DNA from: JBPYFK01 sp051984675
GTDB lineage: Bacteria; Actinomycetota; Actinomycetes; Mycobacteriales; Pseudonocardiaceae
Assembly (NCBI GenBank): GCA_051984675.1
Contig: JBPYFK010000091.1
Span: 1-26,779 of the forward strand
DNA length: 26,779 nt
Direction of reading: 5' to 3'
How positions within the stretch are numbered: the first letter of the stretch is position 1; every line of letters begins with the position of its first letter. The notes under the pieces are model-generated. The model saw only the letters and a program-made list of their open reading frames with translations. It was not told the DNA's origin and ran no database searches. Below are positions 15,080 through 23,300 of the stretch, one piece after another. A program made the position numbers and the translations under genes.

Positions 15080-15841
15080 ATGACCACCCGTTCACCGATG
15101 CCTCCGGGACGTGAGATCACCGAGGCGTTTGTGCAGCTGGCGGACAGCCTGGTCAACGACTTCGACGTGCTGGACTTGCTGCACACGCTGGCGGCCGACT
15201 GCGTGGCCTTGTTGGACACCGCCGCCGCGGGTCTGTTACTCACCGACGAGGACCAGCACCTGCGACTGTTGGCCTCCTCCAACGAGCAGGCTCGACTCAT
15301 CGAACTGTTCCAGCTGGAAAGCGACCAGCCAAGCCCGTGCACAGACTGTTTCCACACCGGTCAACCCATCACGGCAGTGAACCTGGCCGAGCATGTCGAC
15401 ACCTGGCCGAGTTTCGTGGCCGAGGCGCAGCGGCAAGGCTTTCACACCGTGCACGCCCTGCCCATGCGACTGCGCAGCAACACCATCGGCACGCTCAACC
15501 TCTTCCGCACCCAAACCACCGGGCTGGGCGCCGAGGACCTGGTGTTAGCGCAAGCGCTCGCCGATGTGGCCACCATCGCGGTGTTGCAACACCGAGCCAT
15601 CGCGCGCCGTGATGTCATCATCGAACAGTTGCAAGGCGCCCTGAACAGCCGTGTGACGATCGAACAGGCCAAGGGCGTGCTCGCCGATCGCGGTGACTTC
15701 GCCGTCGACGAGGCCTTCGGGCACCTGCGGCGCTACGCCCGCGGGCACAACCTGCGGCTCGGCGACGTGGCCTGGCGCATGGTCTCCGACCGCGCCACAG
15801 CCGACGCGATCCTGCACTGGCTTGGGACAGGCGGCGATTGA
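15080..15841 (+). CDS. GAF-ANTAR protein 3
   Basis: A 253-residue protein with a GAF domain at about 15-165 (FVQLADSLVNDFDVLDLLHT, CVALLDTAAAGLLLTDED, PCTDCFHTGQPITAVNL, NTIGTLNLFR) and a canonical ANTAR domain at about 190-245 (SRVTIEQAKGVLADRGD, AFGHLRRYARGHNLRLGDVA). The ANTAR is closer to the consensus (QAKG) than in the two upstream paralogues, so this protein belongs to another branch. ATG 15080 has the Shine-Dalgarno AAGGAAG at 15068-15074. The PCxxC pair in the GAF domain (Cys at about 94 and 97) could sense redox state or bind a metal; that is conjecture. Confidence 0.92.
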   Translation: MTTRSPMPPGREITEAFVQLADSLVNDFDVLDLLHTLAADCVALLDTAAAGLLLTDEDQHLRLLASSNEQARLIELFQLESDQPSPCTDCFHTGQPITAVNLAEHVDTWPSFVAEAQRQGFHTVHALPMRLRSNTIGTLNLFRTQTTGLGAEDLVLAQALADVATIAVLQHRAIARRDVIIEQLQGALNSRVTIEQAKGVLADRGDFAVDEAFGHLRRYARGHNLRLGDVAWRMVSDRATADAILHWLGTGGD

Positions 15842-16244
15842 CTCCAGCTGACCGCTGTGGTCGCTGTAGGCAACTCGGCTGATCACCACTGGCCCCACGT
15901 GTTTTCCGGCTGACTCGTGCTACATGTTGGGTACCTGAGTGATGGGGTCATGGGTGGAATGCTGGCATAAGGGGATCGAGGGCGGATTCTGGTCACTGCG
16001 GCTGGACGATCCGACGCTATCGACGGTGTGATTCTCGGTCGAAATGGAACGGTCCGTTACGGTTTCTTCTGCAGATCTCGCCCCACTGTGGGATGAGGTG
16101 GTGAATTACGGTTGTGTGGTTATTCTCGCCGACAGCTACAACCGTCTTCCTACCGGGACTTTCGACCCTGTTTTTGATCACGTACCGTAGCCATAGAGGG
16201 CGGAAGGTTCTGTATAAGACCCTGTGACTTTGCGGCAGGCTTCT
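15842..16244. other. Regulatory stretch upstream of TetR regulator 2
   Basis: No gene is supported here. AACGGTCCGTT at 16048-16058 is a perfect short palindrome. A good DosR-like box lies at 16155-16169. TATAAG at 16213-16218 is a possible -10 element about 26 bp before the TetR start. The stretch is locally AT-richer than the genes on either side. Confidence 0.45.
16155..16169. promoter_or_regulatory. DosR/DevR-like box (good match)
   Basis: GGGACTTTCGACCCT fits the non-palindromic form of mycobacterial DosR boxes (published palindromic core GGGACTWWAGTCCC). It lies 75 bp upstream of the TetR paralogue 2 start and about 44 bp before a possible -10 (TATAAG). No DosR is encoded in the window, so binding is an inference. 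Confidence 0.5.
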
Positions 16245-16955
16245 ATGACGACCGAGACCCAACACGCCGCGCGGGCGGGTGTCCGTGAGCACATACTGAC
16301 AACCGCCGGTGAATTGTTTGCCCGTCGGGGCGGTATCCAGGCCGTGAGTATCGAGGAGATCATCGAACGGTCCTGCGTAGCTCGTGACACGCTTTATCGC
16401 TATTTCCCCTCCAAGACCGATCTGGTGCTGGCATTTCTTGCCAACCGGGCATCCCTATGGACCCTCGGGCTAATCCATGACGAAGCGTGGCGACGCGGTG
16501 ATACACCCGAGCATCAGCTTCTGACGATCTTCGACCTGCTCGACAACTGGTTCCACGAACGCGCGGCCTTCGACGCGTGCCCGTTCATTCACGTGCTGCT
16601 TGAGCTGGGACCTGAGCACCCGGCCGGACGAGCCGCGATTAGCCACCTGGCCCAGATCCGCGAGCTTGTGCGCGAGTTGGGGGTGCAGGCCGGGCTGCGT
16701 GACCCGGAAGAGTTCGCGCACGCTTTGCATGTCCTGATGAAGGGGTCGGTCGTCGCCGCCGCTGAAGGCGACGTGGACGCCGCCAGCCGATCTAAGGGCA
16801 TGGCCCAACGGCTCATTGACGACCATCGGGCGAAACCACCCCAGACCTACCGGCCCACCTACGCGGGCGCGCAGCACGGACACGGACACCGCGGAACACC
16901 CAGCGCCCACAGCCGGGTCAGCCGCCCGTTCGACGGCCATGGCGACGGAAGTTGA
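16245..16955 (+). CDS. TetR/AcrR-family transcriptional regulator (paralogue 2)
   Basis: A 236-residue regulator with a TetR helix-turn-helix (ILTTAGELFARRGGIQAVSI, EEIIERSCVARDTLYRYF, PSKTDLVLAFL) and a ligand-binding domain. The latter is clearly related to that of paralogue 1 (FDACPFIHVLLELGPEHPAG, HVLMKGSVVAAAEGDVDAA). By eye roughly half the residues are identical. It has an extra C-terminal tail of about 40 residues rich in His, Gly, Ser and Pro, absent from paralogue 1, which may be a neutral extension. ATG 16245 is chosen over GTG 16224. It is preceded by a DosR-like box and lacks the double palindrome of paralogue 1, so the two may have different controls. Confidence 0.9.
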   Translation: MTTETQHAARAGVREHILTTAGELFARRGGIQAVSIEEIIERSCVARDTLYRYFPSKTDLVLAFLANRASLWTLGLIHDEAWRRGDTPEHQLLTIFDLLDNWFHERAAFDACPFIHVLLELGPEHPAGRAAISHLAQIRELVRELGVQAGLRDPEEFAHALHVLMKGSVVAAAEGDVDAASRSKGMAQRLIDDHRAKPPQTYRPTYAGAQHGHGHRGTPSAHSRVSRPFDGHGDGS

Positions 16956-17119
16956 TGGCCGTAGTACCACCCCCACACGCTGTCCGTGGGCTAGGCGGTC
17001 ACCGCGCTGTGGGCTACGTTCAGGCATCCTGCGGCCTGGTCGACGGTATTGGGACCATAGCCTTAGCCCTCCCCCTCGTGCTCTGGCTCGGTTCATTCAT
17101 TGTTTGATGAAATCTGACT

Positions 17120-17134
17120 GGGACCTTCTTCCCT
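17120..17134. promoter_or_regulatory. DosR/DevR-like box (moderate match)
   Basis: GGGACCTTCTTCCCT keeps both GGGAC and CCCT half-sites at the spacing of the box at 16155, with one or two central differences. It lies 36 bp before the GTG start of the coiled-coil gene. GTTT at 17102-17105 with GGGAC downstream could alternatively be a weak SigB-like promoter. Confidence 0.35.
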
Positions 17135-17169
17135 CCCCAGTCCACCTGGAGAAGTGGAAGGTGGGTCAC

Positions 17170-17694
17170 GTGAAGAGTGAACAGGCTGAGCACGAGGTCG
17201 ACCGGCCAGCGCAGATCGATCAATCCATCGAAGATCGCGAAGCTCGTCTACAACGGTGGCAACACGTACTCGACGCGCGCGAGCGAGCCGCCGACGAACG
17301 CGAAGTCATCGCGAACGAGCGGGAACGAGCCGCCGACGCACGTGAAGCGCAAGCCGACCAGCGGGAACGAACCGCCGACGAACGCGACGCCGTCGCGGAT
17401 CAGCGGGAGCAGGCTGAGAATCGGCGGGAGCACCGATTTGACGAGAATGAGCGGCGTGCAAGTGATCGTGCTCGCAAACTCGGTCTCGATGTCGCAAGAG
17501 CCGAGCAGCAAGCGTCTGAATCCGTCGCCCGTGGGCGCGCGCTGCTGGAGGCGAGTCAGGCAGCCCTGAAGCGTAGCCAGGAGGCTTTGGCGCGTGTGCG
17601 GGACCGCGATCGTCGTCAGCAGCAAGAGGTTGAGCGGCAATCGGCTGCCAGTGAACGAGAAGTTCTGAAACAGGCAGCGGAGGAGGAGGGTTAG
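17170..17694 (+). CDS. Charged coiled-coil protein with 14-residue repeats
   Basis: A 174-residue protein from GTG 17170 (Shine-Dalgarno AAGGTGGG at 17159-17166). Residues about 25-95 are an almost perfect heptad array built on ERAADEREVIANER, ERAADAREAQADQR and ERTADERDAVADQR. The rest is also helical and Arg/Glu/Gln-rich (ASESVARGRALLEASQAALK). No membrane or enzyme motif is present. It should form a long, highly charged coiled coil, soluble in the cytoplasm. Similar ADERE repeats occur in actinobacterial proteins near GAF-ANTAR genes, and three such genes lie just upstream. The frame is open back to 16816, but that part overlaps TetR 2 and is not supported. Confidence 0.75.
   Translation: MKSEQAEHEVDRPAQIDQSIEDREARLQRWQHVLDARERAADEREVIANERERAADAREAQADQRERTADERDAVADQREQAENRREHRFDENERRASDRARKLGLDVARAEQQASESVARGRALLEASQAALKRSQEALARVRDRDRRQQQEVERQSAASEREVLKQAAEEEG
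17281..17406 (+). repeat. Three tandem 42-bp repeats in the coiled-coil gene
   Basis: Units start at 17281, 17323 and 17365, each opening with GA(G/A)CGA(G/A)CCGCCGACG. They encode 14-residue (two-heptad) units. Exact spacing and high identity suggest expansion by slippage or unequal crossover, which could vary between strains. Confidence 0.8.
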
Positions 17695-17965
17695 GACGAC
17701 CCGGCAGACATCCTGTGTCCGCCTGACCACGGATGACCACGGCCAGAAGCACTGGGGTCGCAATGGGGCGCACAACACTGGCAGACGACCCTCAACAGCA
17801 AGAAACGTGATGGGAAGCGAACGCGGGGAACCAGTGTGCTCAACAGCGTTCGGAACACGCGGCTGAGCCTGCAAAACTCATACTCAGCCTGGAGGAACCC
17901 TTATACCGGGAGATGACAACTTCTCAACGCCGTACGGCGGGACCTGCTCTGCCGGCCGGTGTGCC

Positions 17966-18400
17966 CTATGTGATCTGGATACGCTGGGGCTTGGCCGCTG
18001 CGGCCTTCGGCACTCGCACGGAAAGGACGCCATTATCGAGCTTGGCTTCGACGTTGCTGGCGTCGACGTTTGAGGCCAGGGTGCTGCGGTAGAAGAATCG
18101 TCCAGTGCACCGCGTGTGGCGCCGAAGCACTCCGGCGTGCTCCCGTTCCTTGATTTCACCTGTGATCTCCAGGTCGTGATCACGGATTTCGACCTGGAGC
18201 TCGTCACGATTCACGCCGGGCAGGTCGACCTCATACACGTACGCGTCCTCGGTCTCGGGAACAGGTGCAGCCGGACGGCCTGCTCGGCGGGTCGGCTGGT
18301 GGACAATCCACAGTGGAATCGCGCCCAGAGTCGCTGCTGCCTCCGTGGCGGTTCGCTGAACGGACCTCCTCGCCCTCGTGTGCTTCGGTAGTGAGGTCAT
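17966..18400 (-). CDS. Hsp20/alpha-crystallin small heat-shock protein
   Basis: Residues about 50-144 form an alpha-crystallin domain: EDAYVYEVDLPGVNRDELQV, LEITGEIKEREHAG, RRHTRCTGRFFYRSTLASNV and LDNGVLSVRVPKA, the last being the conserved A/L-x-x-G-V-L motif. It would hold unfolding proteins as an oligomeric ATP-independent chaperone. ATG 18400 gives 144 residues, a usual length. The first 15 or so residues, however, are read from DNA that in another frame is the end of the GH65 remnant. The true N-terminus may have been lost or replaced. No good Shine-Dalgarno is visible. Hsp20 (Acr/HspX) is a hallmark member of the mycobacterial dormancy regulon. Confidence 0.82.
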   Translation of the reverse strand: MTSLPKHTRARRSVQRTATEAAATLGAIPLWIVHQPTRRAGRPAAPVPETEDAYVYEVDLPGVNRDELQVEIRDHDLEITGEIKEREHAGVLRRHTRCTGRFFYRSTLASNVDASNVEAKLDNGVLSVRVPKAAAAKPQRIQIT

Positions 18401-18870
18401 GGGCGAGGAACTCGTCCTGCCCGACCAGTGAGCGGTTGCCGGCGGTCGGTGTCCCGGCTTGCCACAGGCGGGAGCGGCTGGCCTCGGCGATGCGGATGTG
18501 CGACTGGCAGGTGTGCTCATGCAGCAGCACCAGCTCTGGTGCGGCTTCGAAGCCGACGTGCTCTTCGAGGTGTTGTCCGCTGAACCCGTGGTAGCGCGGC
18601 TCATGTGGACGAACCGGCGTTGGGAAAGCCGGGTTGTCCGTCCCGTGTGGTCGCGGAAACGGAGGCGGCGCGAGAGGATGCTCCGTTCGAGGTCAGTTCC
18701 TGTTCGTAGCCCAGCAGTTCGACCGCGCGGAGGTCCAACCACGAGTCGTCACCGCAGCGAAACGACGGCGAAAGCCAGTTGGGCATGTTGACCAGCGACT
18801 CGTTTTCCACCTCGCGGCCCGCGACGGTGTCAGTGAGTCGGTTGTAGCACCCGGCGATGTGGCGAGCTGG
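18363..18870 (-). pseudogene. Glycoside hydrolase family 65 N-terminal fragment, multiply frameshifted
   Basis: Segments in three minus-strand frames line up as the N-terminal domain of GH65 (kojibiose/trehalose phosphorylase-like). They are AGCYNRLTDTVAGREVENES, LVNMPNWLSPSFRCGDDSW and LDLRAVELLGYEQEL in one frame (about 18870-18700). RRLRFRDHTGRTTRLSQRRF follows in a second frame (about 18670-18610). ELVLLHEHTCQSHIRIAEAS and FLAHDLTTEAHEGEEV are in a third (about 18535-18363). Each has the typical family order. The catalytic barrel and C-terminus are missing. At least two frameshifts and a 3' deletion are needed, so the gene is dead. Its 3' end abuts Hsp20. Confidence 0.75.
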
Positions 18871-18934
18871 GGTCCCATACCATGATGGTTTCGACGCCGC
18901 ATCCTCAGGACAGCCACGTATGGCGGTTCATGCC

Positions 18935-19543
18935 TTACTGATGTGGCTGGGTCCAGCGCCGTTCTACGATCTCCCACTCGCGTGCCCACGCTCGGCGAGC
19001 GTGCGCGTCGGCCAGGCCTCGTACCCCAGCCGCAAGCAGCGAGCAGCAGATCGTGGCCGCAGCCAGCCCCATGATCGTCTCGAACACGGCCGAACCCGTG
19101 ACCTCGGCTTCAGTGCGTGGCGGCGGTGTGAGCTCACCAGAGGGGCCAACCCATACGGGTACGGTGCGGCCTTGGACGGTGTCCGAGGGTACTTGAACGA
19201 CCCCGAGATGGCCCTGGCCATTGCGGTCGGTCCACCGAACGGATGCATCGGTTACGGGGCGCTGTCCGTCGGGGCCGTCCCCGGGGGCGCTGGTTTGCGG
19301 GTTGGCGGTCAGCACCGCCGGGACTTGGTACCGCTGCGCCGCTTCCGCTGCGGCAACCCGGGCTTGCTGCTGGTGTAGGTCACTGCCGAAGAAGACCGCA
19401 GCCGGAATCGCCGCCGCAGCGAGGACGATCAATATCAGCATGGCCACGGCGGTGAGCCGATCGACACGTCGACGCAACGGGTTCCTGCTGGTGGCCAGCG
19501 CGTGCGCCAGCCACGCAAACCGGTAGCGAATCCCGGTGTCCAT
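18935..19543 (-). CDS. Rv1733c-like two-TM membrane protein
   Basis: A 202-residue membrane protein with the plan of mycobacterial Rv1733c and its actinobacterial homologues. It starts with a short basic segment with SRNPLRRRVDRLTAV, then a first membrane helix at about 29-53 (AMLILIVLAAAAIPAAVFFG). An extracytoplasmic loop follows, with VRWTDRNGQGHLGVVQV and RTVPVWVGPSGELTPPPRT. A second helix is at about 155-180 (MGLAAATICCSLLAAGV), and the cytoplasmic tail is basic (HARRAWAREWEIVERRW). The function is unknown; Rv1733c is a DosR-regulon member and known T-cell antigen. ATG 19543 follows GGGGTGG; GTG 19549 is possible. Confidence 0.82.
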   Translation of the reverse strand: MDTGIRYRFAWLAHALATSRNPLRRRVDRLTAVAMLILIVLAAAAIPAAVFFGSDLHQQQARVAAAEAAQRYQVPAVLTANPQTSAPGDGPDGQRPVTDASVRWTDRNGQGHLGVVQVPSDTVQGRTVPVWVGPSGELTPPPRTEAEVTGSAVFETIMGLAAATICCSLLAAGVRGLADAHARRAWAREWEIVERRWTQPHQ

Positions 19544-19560
19544 GACCACCCCAGACGACG

Positions 19561-19585
19561 CAGTGGAAACAGGCAGTGGAAACAG
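19561..19585. repeat. Direct repeat upstream of the Rv1733c-like gene
   Basis: CAGTGGAAACAG occurs twice, at 19561-19572 and 19574-19585, with one base between. It lies just upstream of the gene start at 19543 (minus strand). It could be a binding site or part of the leader. Confidence 0.55.
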
Positions 19586-19624
19586 TGTGTCTGTGATTGG
19601 CTGGGCTCACCGTGCCACCCAGCA

Positions 19625-19639
19625 GAGCCTTTGGGCCCT
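19625..19639. promoter_or_regulatory. DosR/DevR-like box (moderate match)
   Basis: GAGCCTTTGGGCCCT matches 13 of 15 positions of GGGACTTTGGGCCCT. It lies 82 bp upstream of the Rv1733c-like gene start (minus strand), a common distance for DosR-type activation. Apart from this and the direct repeat, the 19544-19858 stretch holds no supported gene. Confidence 0.35.
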
Positions 19640-19858
19640 CACTCACAAGGAGGACGGGTCGCGGCGCAGTGGCAGGCGTCCACAACAAGGGCCTGGCTGA
19701 GGAGTGGACATTTCCCCGTCTTATGACGATGGGCCAATCGAGGCTCGCAAGCCTCCGATTCGTCATCCACATCCTCGAGCCAGGTCACCGGGTTTCCCCG
19801 GCACTCGCAGGTTGCCTCCACGTGAGGTCCGCTGTCATGGGCCACAAGTCCCTGTTTC

Positions 19859-20315
19859 TCAGCGTTCGTGTGCTGCGGGGACGATCGCGATGGGGCAGGG
19901 GGCATGGTTGACGGCGGTGTGGCTGACTGAGCCGAGCAGGAGTCGGCGTATCGGCCCTCTGCCGTAGCTGCCTGCCCACCACGAGCAGGTCCGCGCCCCC
20001 GGCCATGTCGCCGAGGGCGCGGGAAGGATCAGCCGAGATCAGCTCGGTACGAATCCGCCAGATGACCTCATCGGCATCCGCCCGTTCTTCACCACCACTC
20101 TCTCCGGTGATCATCGGGCGAGCGACGGGGCGATCCGGTAAACCCGCCTCGCCTCGGCTGCCCACCACGATCAACTGAGCGGTGGCACCGTGTTCGACGA
20201 GATACCGCACTGGACGATCGCGCTCCACAACCGAGCCGAACAGGGACATTCGGCGCGCGTCCACCTCTGAAGCCTCGTCGTGGTGGTTGATTCTGCGCCA
20301 GCCGCCCCAGATCAC
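19859..20315 (-). pseudogene. Universal stress protein, degenerate with frameshifts
   Basis: The minus-strand frame encodes VVERDRPVRYLVEHG, AQLIVVGSRGEAGL and SRALGDMAGGADLLVVG. These are end pieces of two USP domains (the G-x-x-G ATP-loop region). After GADLLVVG the frame breaks. Removing one copy of a tandem GGCA (19969-19976) restores SYGRGPIRRLLLGSVSHTAV and NHAPCPIAIVPAAHER, ending at TGA 19859-19861. A further one-base lesion near 20150 hides a GGFTG motif in another frame. The N-terminal half is absent; only 39 bp separate it from the kinase stop. It was probably a tandem-domain USP of about 290 residues. Confidence 0.7.
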
Positions 20316-20354
20316 GCGCGAGGCGCCACGGAGGGGACGGTTGGACCCGGTGGA

Positions 20355-23300
20355 TCACTGGCGCATCGATGGGGTTCGCAGGTTCACCGCGATCCGTCGT
20401 AGCAGGTGTTCGGTGTCCACTGGTTTGGTGACGTAGTCGGTGAAGCTGGCGTTGAGGCTCTTCTCCCGGTCGCCTTTCATCGCCTTCGCGGTCACCGCGA
20501 TGATCGGGAGGTCGGCGTACTCGGGTTCCTTGCGGATCTCCGCGGCGGTGGCGTACCCGTCGAGCCCGGGAAGCATGATGTCGAGCAACACCAACACGAT
20601 GTCTTTGTCCCGATGCAGCACCTCGATGCCGGTCGCGCCGTCCTCCGCTTGGCGCACGCACAGGCCGTGCTGTTGCAGCAGGGTCGACAGGGCGAAGACG
20701 GTGCGCGGGTCGTCGTCGATGATGAGTACCTTCTCGCCGTTGAACCGCGACTGGCGGTCGGTCGCCTTCACCGGGTCTGGTCCGTCCACGGCAGTGTCAT
20801 CGGCGGACACGGTGGGTGCGCCGTCCACGAGGGCAGGTGCGAGTTCGGCTCCACCGGGCTCGCTGACCGTCTCCGGGTGCCGGTGCGGGGGAACGTAGAG
20901 GGTCAAGGTGCTGCCCACCCCGGGCTCGCTGCTGACGTGCAGTTCGCCGCCCAGCAGGCGGGTCAGCTCCCGGCTGATGGTCAGTCCGAGACCGGTACCG
21001 CCGTAGTGGCGGTTGATCGTGCCATCGGCCTGTTGGAATGCTTCGAAGATGACGGGCAGCTTGTCCGTGGCGATACCGATCCCGGTGTCGCACACGTCGA
21101 AGGCGATCAGGCCGTCGGCGTTGCGCAGCGGGGAGTCGCTGGCAAGCTCGACTGGGTCCGCGAGACGGATGCCCATGTGGACGCTTCCCTCGTGGGTGAA
21201 CTTCACCGCGTTGGACAGCAGGTTACGCAGGATCTGCCGCAGCCGGTCGGAGGCGATGTTCAGGCTCGGCGGCACGTCCGGCGCCACCTGCACGGAGAAC
21301 TCGAGGCCCTTTTCCGCCACGAGTGGCCCGCAGAGTGTCTCCACGTAGCGCACCAGTTCCTTCACCGACACGGGGGTGGGTTGCAGCTCGATGCGCCCTG
21401 CCTCCACCTTGGCGAGGTCGAGAATGTCGTTGATGAGCCCCAGCAGGTCGCTGCCGGCGGAGTAGATGATCTGGGCAAACTCGACCTCTTTCGGGCTGAG
21501 GTGGCCCTCCGGGTTGTCGGCGAGCAGCTTGGTCAGGATCAGCGCGCTGTTGAGTGGCGTGCGCAGCTCGTGGGACATGTTCGCCATGAACTCCGACTTG
21601 TACTTCGACGCCGTGGACAGCTGCTGGGCGCGCTCTTCGAGTTCCAGCCGCGCCTGTTCGATCTCAGTGTTCTTGATCTCAATGTCGCGGTTCTGGCTGG
21701 CCAGCAGGGTGGCCTTCTCTTCGAGCTCGGTGTTGGACCGCTGCAGCTCATCCTGCTGAGCCCGCAGCTCTTGGGTAAGTCGCTGCGACTCCGCCAGCAG
21801 CGCTTCGGTGCGGGCGTTGGCCAGGATCGTGTTGAGGTTGACGCCGATGTTGCGTTTGAGCTGCTCCAGAAGATCCAAGTGGACGCTGGAGAACTCGTTG
21901 ACCGTGGCGAGTTCCAGCACACCGAGCGCCGCACCCTCGAACAGCACCGGCAACACGACCACGTTGGCCGGCGCGGAGTCACCGAGGCCGAAGGAGATCG
22001 ACGCGTAGCTCGGGGGTGCGTCGGTGACTATGATCGTTCTCAGGTCCGCTGCGGCTTGACCCACCAACGACTCGCATCCACGGAAGCGCGCAGGCATGTT
22101 GGCAGGCGGGCGGCACCCGTAGCTGGCGATGCGCTCCAGCACGCTCTCGCCGTCCGCATCGGTCTGGGCGAGGAAGAATGCGCCCTGCTGGGCGGAGACC
22201 AGCGGCACCAGCTCGCTGAGCAGCAGCGACGCGACAGCGGAGAGGTCGCGGTGGCCCTGCATCAGCGCGGAGATGCGCGCCAGGTTCGTCTTCAGCCAGT
22301 CCTGCTCGAGGTTGGAGGTGGTGGTCTCCTCGAGGTTGGCGATCATCTGATTGATGTTGTTCTTCAGCTCGAGGATCTCGCCCGAGGCGTCCACGGTGAT
22401 CTGCTGAGTCAAATCGCCCGCGGTGACCGCGGTCGCCACCCCCGCGATCGCGCGGACCTGCTCGGTGAGGTTGCCAGCGAGCCGGTTGACGCTGTCGGTG
22501 AGCCGCTGCCAGGTGCCGGAGACGCCTTCGACCTCGGCCTGCCCGCCCAGTTTGCCCTCGGTGCCCACCTCCCGGGCCACCCTGGTGACCTCTGAGGCGA
22601 ATGCGGACAGCTGGTCGACCGTCGTGTTGAGGGTGGTCTTGAGCTCCAGGATCTCCCCGCGGGCGTCCACGTCGATCTTTTTGGTCAGGTCGCCTCGGGC
22701 GATCGCGGAGGTGACCAGCGCGATGTTGCGCACCTGGCTGGTCAGGTTTCCCGCCATCGAGTTGACGTTGTCGGTGAGGTCCTTCCACGTGCCCGCGACG
22801 TCGCGGACCTGGGCCTGGCCACCGAGGATTCCTTCGGTGCCGACTTCGCGCGCCACCCTGGTGACCTCGTCGGCGAACGCTCGCAGCGTGTCGACCATGG
22901 TGTTGATGGTCTCGGCGAGCGCGGCGACCTCGCCCTTGGCCTCGACGGTGATCTTCTTTGACAGGTCGCCGCCGGCCACCGCAGTCGCCACCGTGGCGAT
23001 GTTGCGCACCTGGCTGGTCAGGTTCGCCGCCATCTCGTTGACGTTGACCGTGAGGTCCTTCCACGTGCCGCCGATGCCGCGGATCCTGGCCTGGCCGCCC
23101 AGCCGGCCGTCCGTGCCGACCTCCCGGGCGAGTTGGGTGACCTCGTCGGCGAATGCGGAGAGCTGGTCAACCATGGTGTTGAGGGTGGTCTTGAGTTCGA
23201 GGATCTCCCCGCGGGCGTCGACGGTGATTTTCTGGGTCAGGTCGCCCCGAGCCACCGCCGTCGCCATCCCGGCGATGCTGCGGACCTGGTTGGTGAGGTT

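Noticed and set aside
16816..17169. Upstream extension of the coiled-coil gene
   Set aside because: It overlaps the TetR gene, reads as random residues, and a good ribosome binding site precedes GTG 17170.
17281..17406. Regular repeats considered as a CRISPR array
   Set aside because: They are in-frame coding repeats with no unique spacers.
20335..20349. GGGAC...GACCC between the USP remnant and the kinase as a DosR box
   Set aside because: The half-site spacing is one base too long and the centre does not fit.
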